Of a DNA stretch of 64,000 nt, positions 56,220 through 64,000 are shown one piece after another; position 1 is the first letter of the stretch, and each line of letters begins with the position of its first letter. Origin of the DNA: Novosphingobium sp. 18050 (GTDB lineage Bacteria; Pseudomonadota; Alphaproteobacteria; Sphingomonadales; Sphingomonadaceae); NCBI RefSeq assembly GCF_902706195.1, contig NZ_CACSJO010000003.1, positions 124,001 through 188,000 of the forward strand, in the 5' to 3' direction. The position numbers and the translations under genes were made by a program. The notes beneath the pieces are model-generated. The model worked only from the letters and a program-made list of their open reading frames with translations, ran no database searches and was not told where the DNA came from.

Positions 56220-57602
56220 ATGAGCGACAAGAACGCATTGATCCAACCCGATCGCGGTCAGAAAGCCGTTTCCATCCATCTCGTCGACAAGGACGGACTG
56301 GAGAAATTCGTCAAAGGCCTCGACATTCCGCAGCGCGCCGCGATCGCGGCCAATCGCTTCGCCGGCGCTGCGAACGACCATGCGATCATCCCCGACGGCG
56401 ACGGCTGGGCCGTAGTCGCCGGCGTGGCCGACACCGCCGCGCTGACGACCTGGTGCATGGCCAGACTGGCCGAGAAACTGCCCGCAGGCACCTATCGCCG
56501 TGCGGGCGGTGAGCCGGGCGCGGCCATGCTGGGCTGGATCACCGGCCAGTACAGCTTCGAGCGCTACCTCTCCGATCCTGACGACGAAGGCCCCCGTGTG
56601 CTGCTCACTGGCGAGCCGAAAGGCATCGCTGCGGTAACGGCGGAGGCTGAGGCGATCATGCTGGTGCGCGATCTCGTCAACACACCGGCCGAGGACATGG
56701 GCCCGGCCCAGCTCGAAGCCGAAGCGGAGAATCTCCACAAGGCCTTCCGGGCCGAACTTCGGATGACCCGAGGCGACCTGCTGGAGCGCGATTTTCCCAT
56801 GGTTCACGCAGTGGGCCGGGCCGCGAGCCGCTCCCATGCCCCGCGCATGATCGAACTGGAGTGGGGCGATCCGGCGCACCCGCGCGTCGCCATCGTCGGC
56901 AAGGGCGTGTGCTTCGATTCGGGCGGGCTGGACATCAAGCCCGGCGCGGGAATGCTGCTGATGAAGAAGGATATGGGCGGAGCCGCGCATGCGATCGCCC
57001 TCGCCCGGCTCATCATGGACGCGGGCCTGCCGGTGCGCCTGCACCTGCTGGTCCCGGCGGTTGAGAACGCCATTGCCGGGAACGCCTTCCGTCCGGGCGA
57101 CGTGCTGAAAAGCCGCGCCGGCATCTCGGTGGAAATCGGCAATACCGATGCCGAAGGTCGCCTGATCCTGGGCGATGCGCTCACCCGCGCAGGCGAGGAA
57201 AAGCCAGACCTGATCATCGACTTCGCCACCCTGACCGGCGCCGCGCGCGTTGCGGTCGGCCCGGACCTTCCGGCCCTTTTCACCCGGCTCGACACCACCG
57301 CCGAAGCGCTGCTAGCCGCTGGCAAAGCCCAGGACGACCCGTGCTGGCGCCTGCCGCTGCACGAAGGCTACCGCGAATACCTCAAGTCCGACATCGCCGA
57401 CATCAACAATGCCGGCTCCAGCGGGTTTGCAGGCGCCAGCACGGCGGCGCTGTTCCTCGACCGCTTCGTACCCAAGGGCATCGACTGGGCGCACTTCGAT
57501 ACCTTCGCCTGGCGGCCTGCCGCCAAGCCGGGCCGACCCAAGGGCGGCGATGCGCTGGGCCTGCGCGCGGCGTGGCACATGCTGCGGGCGCGTTATGCCT
57601 GA
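56220..57602 (+). CDS. Leucyl aminopeptidase (family M17)
   Basis: A 460-residue cytosolic dizinc aminopeptidase. Metal and catalytic segments are VGKGVCFDSGGLDIKPGAGM, MKKDMGGAAHAIALARLI and EIGNTDAEGRLILGDAL. SDIADINNAGSSGFAGASTAALFLDRFV ends the active-site region, read in pieces. The N-terminal domain is shorter and unlike E. coli PepA, as in the other alphaproteobacterial M17 group. I start at MSDKNALIQPDRG (56220). MLEARLKNQG at 56190 is an alternative. An SH3-type gene follows after 15 bases. Confidence 0.92.
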   Translation: MSDKNALIQPDRGQKAVSIHLVDKDGLEKFVKGLDIPQRAAIAANRFAGAANDHAIIPDGDGWAVVAGVADTAALTTWCMARLAEKLPAGTYRRAGGEPGAAMLGWITGQYSFERYLSDPDDEGPRVLLTGEPKGIAAVTAEAEAIMLVRDLVNTPAEDMGPAQLEAEAENLHKAFRAELRMTRGDLLERDFPMVHAVGRAASRSHAPRMIELEWGDPAHPRVAIVGKGVCFDSGGLDIKPGAGMLLMKKDMGGAAHAIALARLIMDAGLPVRLHLLVPAVENAIAGNAFRPGDVLKSRAGISVEIGNTDAEGRLILGDALTRAGEEKPDLIIDFATLTGAARVAVGPDLPALFTRLDTTAEALLAAGKAQDDPCWRLPLHEGYREYLKSDIADINNAGSSGFAGASTAALFLDRFVPKGIDWAHFDTFAWRPAAKPGRPKGGDALGLRAAWHMLRARYA

Positions 57603-57617
57603 ACTTGCGATCCAGCC

Positions 57618-58019
57618 GTGACCCGGCTAAGCGCGCCCATCTTTGCTTTTGGAGACGCACCGACGTTGGCACCTGTGGATTCGTATACCCGCCCTCCCCG
57701 GACCGAAGGCATGCTTGCCATGACCGGCCCGAGCGTGCGCGCGGATCCCGGCTGCCTTCCGGTGCGCGGTGACCTTGCCCATATCAAGCTGGCCGGACTG
57801 TACTTCGTGCCGCATTATGCCGCACCGATGCCGCACGCGCTCAGCGCCGGCGCCGTGCTGCGCGCCACCGGGCGCAATGACGGCGAGGCCGTGATGGACC
57901 TGCCCGCCGCCGCGACTTTCAACGTGCTCGACATCTCCGGTAACTGGGCCTGGGGCCAGCTCGGCGAAGACGGGCCGGTTGGCTACGTCGCGCTGTCCCA
58001 GCTCGAAAGCGCCATCTGA
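57618..58019 (+). CDS. SH3-domain protein, resembling the front part of an NlpC/P60 peptidase
   Basis: A 133-residue protein from a GTG. PVRGDLAHIKLAGLYFVPHYAAPMPHALSAGAVLRAT, FNVLDISGNWAWGQL and GPVGYVALSQL, read in pieces, match the N-terminal bacterial SH3 domain of dipeptidyl-peptidase (NlpC/P60) enzymes that often follow M17 aminopeptidases in sphingomonads. The Cys/His catalytic domain is missing: the frame ends and argC starts at once (stop and ATG share one base). It may be a natural stand-alone SH3 protein or a truncated remnant. Confidence 0.72.
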   Translation: MTRLSAPIFAFGDAPTLAPVDSYTRPPRTEGMLAMTGPSVRADPGCLPVRGDLAHIKLAGLYFVPHYAAPMPHALSAGAVLRATGRNDGEAVMDLPAAATFNVLDISGNWAWGQLGEDGPVGYVALSQLESAI

Positions 58020-58942
58020 TGGCCGCAAGTGTCTTCATCGACGGCGCCGCAGGCACTACCGGCCTCGAAATCGCCGACCGGCTTGCCGGTCGCAGCGAAT
58101 TCGAACTGCTCGTGCTGCCGGACGACAGGCGCAAGGACGATGCCGCCCGCGCCGAGGCACTGAACGCCGCCGACTTCGTGATCCTGTGCCTGCCCGACGA
58201 GGCCGCCAAGGCCGCCGTCGGCATGATCGCCAACGACCGCACCCGGGTGATCGACGCGTCCTCGGCCTTCCGCACAGCGCCCGACTGGACTTACGGATTC
58301 CCCGAGATCGTCGGCCGCGATGCCGTCGCCTCGGCCATGCGGGTGAGCAACCCCGGCTGCTACCCCAGCGGCTTCATTGCTCTGGTCGCGCCCCTGATCC
58401 GTGCCGGACTGCTGCCCGCGCAGTGGCCTTACGTATGCCACGCCGTCTCGGGTTACTCGGGCGGCGGCAAGGCGTTGATCGCCCGCTTCGAGGCCGACAC
58501 CGACATCGCCTTCCGCGCCTATGGCCTGGCGCTCGGCCACAAGCATGTGCCTGAAATGCTGGTCCATGCAGGACTTACCCACGCGCCGATCTTCGCGCCT
58601 GCGGTAATCCCGGCGCACCGCGGGATGCTGGTCGAAGTGCCGCTGCACCTTGAAATGATGCCTGATGCCGGCACGCCCGAAGCCCTGCGCGCCGCTCTGA
58701 CGGAATTCTACGCAGACAGCCCGGTCGTGAACGTCGTCGACGACCAGCCCGATGAACTGCTCCTGCGCGCAGCGATGGACCCGGTCGACAGCCTGACCCT
58801 GCGCGTGCTGGGTGCCAAGGACGGCACGCAGGCCCGCCTCGTCGCCATGCTCGACAACCTTGGCAAGGGTGCCAGCGGTGCAGCTGTGCAGAACCTCAAC
58901 ATCATGGCCGGCCTGGACGAAACCGCAGGCCTGCGACTCTGA
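58019..58942 (+). CDS. argC: N-acetyl-gamma-glutamyl-phosphate reductase, type 2
   Basis: A 307-residue NADPH-dependent reductase of arginine synthesis. IDGAAGTTGLEIADRL is the nucleotide loop, NPGCYPSGFIALVAPL carries the catalytic Cys, and HAVSGYSGGGKALI and KHVPEMLVHAGL follow. The short form (about 310 residues) with this pattern is the type 2 ArgC common in alphaproteobacteria. Its ATG overlaps the previous stop (TGATG), so it is translationally coupled to the SH3 gene. Confidence 0.95.
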   Translation: MAASVFIDGAAGTTGLEIADRLAGRSEFELLVLPDDRRKDDAARAEALNAADFVILCLPDEAAKAAVGMIANDRTRVIDASSAFRTAPDWTYGFPEIVGRDAVASAMRVSNPGCYPSGFIALVAPLIRAGLLPAQWPYVCHAVSGYSGGGKALIARFEADTDIAFRAYGLALGHKHVPEMLVHAGLTHAPIFAPAVIPAHRGMLVEVPLHLEMMPDAGTPEALRAALTEFYADSPVVNVVDDQPDELLLRAAMDPVDSLTLRVLGAKDGTQARLVAMLDNLGKGASGAAVQNLNIMAGLDETAGLRL

Positions 58943-59658
<716 letters not shown>

Positions 59659-59796
59659 AAGCGTTATCTGTTGAATTTACGTCCGGCCTCGGCCGGACCC
59701 GGGAATATGCCGGTGGGGGCCGGCTGAATTCCCGAACTGCCCACTCACCCCTATCCTCTTGCGCGGTGCGCACGAGTAACCTGGAGAACCAATACC

Positions 59797-61206
59797 ATGG
59801 CAAGTGCAAAGGACGTCCTGAAGAAAATCAAGGACGAAGAGATCGAGTGGGTCGATCTCCGCTTCACCGACCCCAAGGGCAAGTGGCACCACCTGACCAT
59901 GGTTTCGACGGTTCTCGGCGAAGATGAGCTGGAAGACGGCCTCATGTTCGACGGTTCGTCGATCGAGGGCTGGAAGGCCATCAACGAGTCGGACATGATC
60001 CTCAAGCCCGACCTTACCGCCGTCTACGTCGATCCGTTCTCGGCCACCCCGATGCTGATCGTGTTCTGCGACATCGTCGAGCCTTCGACCGGCGAACTCT
60101 ACGCCCGCGATCCGCGTTCGTGCGCCAAGCGCGCCGAAGCGTTCGTGAAGTCGGCAGGCTTCGGCGACACCGTCTACGTCGGCCCCGAGGCCGAGTTCTT
60201 CATGTTCGACGACGTGAAGTTCTACGACGGCTACGACGGCAACGGCTTCAAGATCGACGACATCGAACTGCCGGGCAACACCGACAAGTCGTACGACACC
60301 GGCAACCTGGGCCACCGTCCGCGCGTCAAGGGCGGCTACTTCCCCGTCGCTCCGGTCGATTCGTGCACCGACATCCGCGCCGAGATGGTTTCGACCATGC
60401 TTGAAATGGGCCTGCCTTGCGACAAGCACCACCACGAAGTGGCGGCTGCCCAGCACGAACTCGGCATGACCTTCGGTACGCTGGTGACCACCGCCGACCG
60501 CATGCAGATCTACAAGTACGTCGTGTGGATGGTTGCGCAGGCCTACGGCAAGACGGCAACGTTCATGCCCAAGCCGATCATGAAGGACAACGGATCGGGG
60601 ATGCACACGCACATCTCGATCTGGAACGAAGGCAACAACTCGTTCGCCGGCAACGGCTACGCGGGCCTGTCCGAGAACTGCCTGTACTTCATCGGCGGCG
60701 TCATCAAGCACGCCAAGGCCCTCAACGCCTTCACCAACCCGACCACCAACAGCTACAAGCGTCTGGTGCCGGGCTACGAAGCACCGGTTCTGCTGGCCTA
60801 CTCGGCCCGCAACCGTTCGGCTTCGTGCCGCATCCCCTACGGTGCCGGCACCAAGGCGAAGCGCGTTGAATTCCGCTTCCCCGACGCGATGGCCAACCCG
60901 TACCTGTGCTACGCCTCGCTCCTGATGGCCGGCCTCGACGGCATCAAGAACAAGATCCATCCGGGCGAAGCGATGGACAAGAACCTGTACGATCTGCCGC
61001 CGGCCGAACTCGCCGAAGTGCCGACCGTCTGCGGTTCGCTGCGCGAAGCTCTGGACAGCCTCCAGGCCGACCACGCCTTCCTTCTCGAAGGCGGCGTGTT
61101 CACCGAGGACCAGATCGAAGCCTATCTCGAACTCAAGTGGCCCGAAGTGCTGCGCTGGGAAACCACGCCGTCGGCCGTTGAATTCGACATGTACTACAGC
61201 CTCTGA
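59797..61206 (+). CDS. glnA: Glutamine synthetase type I
   Basis: GSI of 469 residues, adding ammonia to glutamate. Landmarks are [31 protein letters not shown], the metal/ammonia site segments [16 protein letters not shown] and [28 protein letters not shown] and the adenylylation loop [11 protein letters not shown] (Tyr near 397). It is full length and ends MYYSL. It is part of glnBA and ends at a strong terminator. Confidence 0.97.
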   Translation: MASAKDVLKKIKDEEIEWVDLRFTDPKGKWHHLTMVSTVLGEDELEDGLMFDGSSIEGWKAINESDMILKPDLTAVYVDPFSATPMLIVFCDIVEPSTGELYARDPRSCAKRAEAFVKSAGFGDTVYVGPEAEFFMFDDVKFYDGYDGNGFKIDDIELPGNTDKSYDTGNLGHRPRVKGGYFPVAPVDSCTDIRAEMVSTMLEMGLPCDKHHHEVAAAQHELGMTFGTLVTTADRMQIYKYVVWMVAQAYGKTATFMPKPIMKDNGSGMHTHISIWNEGNNSFAGNGYAGLSENCLYFIGGVIKHAKALNAFTNPTTNSYKRLVPGYEAPVLLAYSARNRSASCRIPYGAGTKAKRVEFRFPDAMANPYLCYASLLMAGLDGIKNKIHPGEAMDKNLYDLPPAELAEVPTVCGSLREALDSLQADHAFLLEGGVFTEDQIEAYLELKWPEVLRWETTPSAVEFDMYYSL

Positions 61207-61244
61207 TCCCCGCGATCTGAAGCTGGCGACCAGTTCGCCGAGTG

Positions 61245-61275
61245 GGGCGCCCGGAGAAATCCGGGCGCCCTTTTT
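61245..61275 (+). terminator. Rho-independent terminator after glnA
   Basis: GGGCGCCCGGA/TCCGGGCGCCC 11-base stem with loop GAAA, then TTTTT. Confidence 0.92.
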
Positions 61276-61512
61276 CGTGGGGGTCGCTTCCGTCACCCGG
61301 TACAACCGATGACATTTGCCGCCCCGCTGCAACCTCATGCAGAATCCGCTTTCCTACAGACTGCGCTCAGGCTTAATCAAACGGCTGCCCGAAAAGGACC
61401 GGTCAGCACTAACGGCGGTAGTGAAGACCGCTTCCAACACATTCGGGCGCACCCGGGCAGTCACTTCTGCCCGCGATACTTCGTGCAGTCATGTCGTGAA
61501 AGGAAGTTGTTC
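61276..61512. other. Gap between glnA terminator and lysozyme gene
   Basis: I see no gene or marked repeat in these 237 bases. A GAAAGGAAG ribosome binding site for the lysozyme gene is at the end. The frame starting at 61309 is an upstream extension without coding character. Confidence 0.4.
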
Positions 61513-62145
61513 ATGAACAGAAAGCCCGTTTTCGATGCGGTTCGAAAGATGCTGGGCCGCAGCTTCACCCAGACCGAGGTCAACGCACTGGACAAGGCCA
61601 TCGACCTTGCAGGCGGCGCCCTCCCCGCCAGCGAAGCCCCGGAACCTGCGCCGACGCCCGCGCTTGCGCCTGCGTCCACCGGCGCTTCGCTGGGCGCACC
61701 GGGCGCCAGGCTCATCAAGAAATGGGAGGGCTGCGCCACCCGCCGCGCAGATGGGACTTTCTCCGCCTACCCCGACCCCGGCAGCGCCGACGGCAAGCCC
61801 TGGACGATCGGCTGGGGCTCCACCGGCGCGGACGTGAAGAAGGGTGTGATCTGGGACCAGACCCAGTGCGATGCCCGCTTCGACATCGACATGGTCGCCT
61901 ACGTGAACGAAGTGGCCACCTTCCTCGGCACGGCGGCAACCACGCAGAACCAGTTCGACGCGCTGGTTTCGTTCCACTACAATACCGGGGCGATCCGCAA
62001 GTCGACGCTGGGCAGCCTGCACAAGCAGGGCAAGTTCGCCCAGGCGCAGGAACAGTTCGGCAAGTGGATCTACAACGACGGAAAGCCAATGAACGGCCTC
62101 AAGTCGCGCCGCGCCGAAGAGGCCAAGCTCTACGGAACGCCATGA
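61513..62145 (+). CDS. Phage-type lysozyme (GH24) with N-terminal extension
   Basis: A 210-residue protein starting MNRKPVFDAVRKMLGRSFTQ with GAAAGGAAG in front. Residues about 1-60 are a short helix (EVNALDKAIDLAGG) and a Pro/Ala linker. The GH24 domain follows: LIKKWEGCATRRADG (catalytic Glu), AYPDPGS (Asp), WTIGWGSTG (Thr), NQFDALVSFHYNTGA and LKSRRAEEAKLYG. The E-x-D-x-T triad of T4-type lysozyme is complete. The N-terminus resembles the start of sphingomonad endolysin-like proteins. No other phage gene is near, so it is either a domesticated endolysin or a lone morphogenetic remnant. The DUF1801 gene overlaps its stop. Confidence 0.9.
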   Translation: MNRKPVFDAVRKMLGRSFTQTEVNALDKAIDLAGGALPASEAPEPAPTPALAPASTGASLGAPGARLIKKWEGCATRRADGTFSAYPDPGSADGKPWTIGWGSTGADVKKGVIWDQTQCDARFDIDMVAYVNEVATFLGTAATTQNQFDALVSFHYNTGAIRKSTLGSLHKQGKFAQAQEQFGKWIYNDGKPMNGLKSRRAEEAKLYGTP

Positions 62146-62540
62146 CCGAGCCAGCCGAGGACCAGAAATCACCCGCCCGGCATATCGACGAACGCATCGC
62201 CGAACTGGGCGACTGGCGTGGCGATACGCTGGCGAAAGTACGCGCGCTTGTTCTCGAAGCGCTTCCGGGTGTGGTCGAGGAATGGAAATGGCGCGGCGTG
62301 CCGACATGGTATCACGGCGGCATCGTCTGCACCGGCGAGACCTACAAGGCCGCCGTCAAGCTGACCTTTGCCAAAGGAGCGGCGCTCGAAGACCCGAAGC
62401 ACCTGTTCAACGCCAGTCTCGACGGCAACGTGCGCCGGGCCATCGACCTGCACGAAGGTGACGTGATCGACGAACCGGCGCTGAAAGCGCTGCTGGTGGA
62501 GGCCGCAGCGCTCAACGCAGTGAAAGGCAAGAAGCGCTAG
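62142..62540 (+). CDS. DUF1801-family protein
   Basis: A 132-residue protein starting MTEPAEDQKSPARHIDERIA, overlapping the lysozyme stop (ATGA). WRGDTLAKVRALVLEALPGVVEEWKWRGVPTW, YKAAVKLTFAKGAALEDP and NVRRAIDLHEGDVIDEPALKALL, read in pieces, fit the DUF1801/YdhG-like fold, found in small bacterial proteins of unknown role. Coupled translation with the lysozyme is likely only positional. It converges with the SulP gene. Confidence 0.86.
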   Translation: MTEPAEDQKSPARHIDERIAELGDWRGDTLAKVRALVLEALPGVVEEWKWRGVPTWYHGGIVCTGETYKAAVKLTFAKGAALEDPKHLFNASLDGNVRRAIDLHEGDVIDEPALKALLVEAAALNAVKGKKR

Positions 62541-62569
62541 GGTCGCCGCCTCCCCGCAATGGAAAAACC

Positions 62570-64000
62570 TCAGTGCGGGGCGGCGCCGATCTCCACCCCG
62601 GTCTTGTCGTGCAGGGCGAAGCGGTCGACGATATCGGCACTGGCTTCGTTGTAGCCAATCACCTCGACGCTACGACCTTCGCGGCGCAGGCGCGCGACGA
62701 TCTTGTCCAGTGCGCCGACAGCGGAGATATCCCAGAAGTGGGCCTTCGACACGTCGATCAAGATGTGGCCGGGACTGTCTTCGGACTGGAAGGCACGGGT
62801 GAAGCGCTCGACCGAGGCGAAGAATATCTGCCCTGAGACGCGGTAGGTCGCGCCTTGGGGCGATATCTCGCGCTCCACTGCGAACATGCGCTGAACCTTG
62901 CCCGCAAAGAATATGCCCGAAAGCAGCACGCCCGAAAGCACGCCCAGCGAGAGATCCTGCGTGGCGACGACGACCACGACCGTCACCAGCATCACCACAG
63001 AGGACGTCGGCGGATGACGGCGCAGGTTGGTGATCGAACTCCAGCTGAAGGTCCCGATCGACACCATGATCATCACCGCCACCAGAGCCGGCATTGGCAC
63101 CCGCCCCACGTAAGGGCCCAGCACCGCGAGCAGAAACAGCAGGAAAGCGCCCGCAACGAACGTGGAAAGCCGGCCTCGCCCGCCCGACGTCACGTTGATT
63201 ACCGACTGCCCGATCATCGCGCAGCCGCCCATGCCGCCCAGCAATGCCGCGACGACATTGGCGCCGCCCTGGCCCATGCATTCGCGCTTCTTGTCGCTGT
63301 CGGTGTCGGTCATGTCATCGACGATCTGCGCCGTCAGCATGGATTCCAGCAGTCCGACCGCCGCCATCGTCAGCGAAAACGGGGCGATGATGCGCAGGGT
63401 CTCGAACGTCAGCGGCACCTGCGGCAGCGCAAAGCTGGGCAGGCCCTCGGGCAGCTTGCCCATGTCGCCCACGGTGTGAACCGGCAGGCCCATGCCGATG
63501 CTGATCGCCGTGAGCAGCAGGATCGAAACAAGCGGCGAGGGCACCGCTTTGGTCACGCGCGGAAACAGGTAGATGACCGCAAGCCCGCCCGCGACCATGG
63601 CATACGTCTGCCAGCCCACATCGGTAAGCTGGGGCATCTGCGCCATGAAGATCAGGATGGCGAGCGCATTGACGAAGCCGGTGATGACCGAACGCGAAAC
63701 GAACTGCATCAACAGGTCCAGCCGCAGCAGGCCGGCGATCGCCTGGAACAGGCCCATCAGAATCGTTGCGGCAAAGAGGTATTCCACGCCGTGGTCACGC
63801 ACCAGCGGCGTCACCAGAACCGCCACGGAGGCGGTTGCCGCGGAGATCATGCCGGTCCGCCCGCCGATGCAGGCGATGACCATGGCGATCGCCACCGATG
63901 CATAGAGCCCCACGCGCGGATCGACTCCGGCGATGATCGAAAAACCGATGGCCTCCGGGATCAGCGCCAGCGCGACGACCACGCCGGCCAGAACGTCACG
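62570..64000 (-). CDS. SulP-family anion transporter with STAS domain, 5' end outside
   Basis: The frame is open to the right edge, beginning [20 protein letters not shown] in the window, so the start and the first few residues are missing. The ORF start at 63982 is an internal GTG. The membrane domain carries the SulP signature segments ([70 protein letters not shown], read in pieces). A cytoplasmic STAS domain ([36 protein letters not shown]) ends the protein. SulP proteins move sulfate, bicarbonate or dicarboxylates. The substrate cannot be decided, and this BicA-like short form is compatible with bicarbonate. Confidence 0.92.
   Translation of the reverse strand, partial: RDVLAGVVVALALIPEAIGFSIIAGVDPRVGLYASVAIAMVIACIGGRTGMISAATASVAVLVTPLVRDHGVEYLFAATILMGLFQAIAGLLRLDLLMQFVSRSVITGFVNALAILIFMAQMPQLTDVGWQTYAMVAGGLAVIYLFPRVTKAVPSPLVSILLLTAISIGMGLPVHTVGDMGKLPEGLPSFALPQVPLTFETLRIIAPFSLTMAAVGLLESMLTAQIVDDMTDTDSDKKRECMGQGGANVVAALLGGMGGCAMIGQSVINVTSGGRGRLSTFVAGAFLLFLLAVLGPYVGRVPMPALVAVMIMVSIGTFSWSSITNLRRHPPTSSVVMLVTVVVVVATQDLSLGVLSGVLLSGIFFAGKVQRMFAVEREISPQGATYRVSGQIFFASVERFTRAFQSEDSPGHILIDVSKAHFWDISAVGALDKIVARLRREGRSVEVIGYNEASADIVDRFALHDKTGVEIGAAPH

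Noticed and set aside
61513..62145. Prophage
   Set aside because: Only one lysozyme gene. No integrase, capsid, tail or att site is visible, and the flanks are housekeeping genes.

Overview
The window looks like chromosomal DNA from a high-GC alphaproteobacterium of the Sphingomonadales, most like Novosphingobium or a close relative. I judge this from family content and protein style, not from a search. The signs are two TonB-dependent receptors with their own promoters, a sphingomonad-type secreted dioxygenase lipoprotein, a type 2 argC, paired DUF2171 proteins, a bacterial P450, and very GC-rich genes whose reverse strands carry long spurious open frames. I see no rRNA, CRISPR array, insertion sequence or integrase. 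There is one tRNA, tRNA-Leu(CAG).

Layout. 1-5 kb: the 5' end of a Ser-linker dioxygenase lipoprotein that runs off the left edge, an OmpR-type response regulator, a divergent histidine kinase with a Gly/Pro-rich periplasmic region, and a secreted barrel-like protein. 5-8.7 kb: a UDP-sugar epimerase, a perfect bidirectional terminator, tRNA-Leu, an NDUFA9-like reductase, a cupin and two DUF2171 proteins. 9-16.5 kb: a PQQ/haem c dehydrogenase, a small lipoprotein, an L,D-transpeptidase-like protein, a Tai/Rap1a-like protein, nrdA with a long structured upstream region, and a GlsB/YeaQ membrane protein. 16.5-24.7 kb: nadB, an AT-rich patch holding a 53-residue zinc-ribbon microprotein, an orphan ABC ATPase, a P450, a divergent HxlR/azoreductase pair, a CHCC zinc finger, tldD and a secreted unknown. 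25-32 kb: a TonB receptor, a small membrane protein, MlaA, guaA with a GNAT gene, a 26-residue microprotein and an RMF/CrpP-like protein.

32-38.6 kb: gyrB, then a TonB receptor followed by a secreted nucleoside hydrolase-like protein. 38.6-48.7 kb: argS with a SPOR protein, divergent miaB coupled to a hydrolase, an RcnB-like protein, the phoH-ybeY-corC operon, a LysR regulator and a DUF2059 protein. 48.8-53.3 kb: a tightly overlapping biotin operon, bioF-bioH-like-bioC-bioD-bioA. 53.3-64 kb: an unknown two-part protein, map, a DUF3298 lipoprotein, a leucyl aminopeptidase with an SH3 remnant and argC, glnB-glnA behind a sigma-54-like promoter, a phage-type lysozyme with a DUF1801 protein, and a SulP transporter that runs off the right edge.

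Most of the window is housekeeping or ordinary accessory metabolism. I did not find a clear new multi-gene defence or mobile system. The most interesting signals are small. They are a hairpin that covers the ribosome binding site of tldD, the 26- and 53-residue microproteins, the low-complexity sensor kinase, the TonB receptor and divergent nucleoside hydrolase behind a large inverted repeat, and a 12-base promoter/operator element shared by the PQQ dehydrogenase and the P450.
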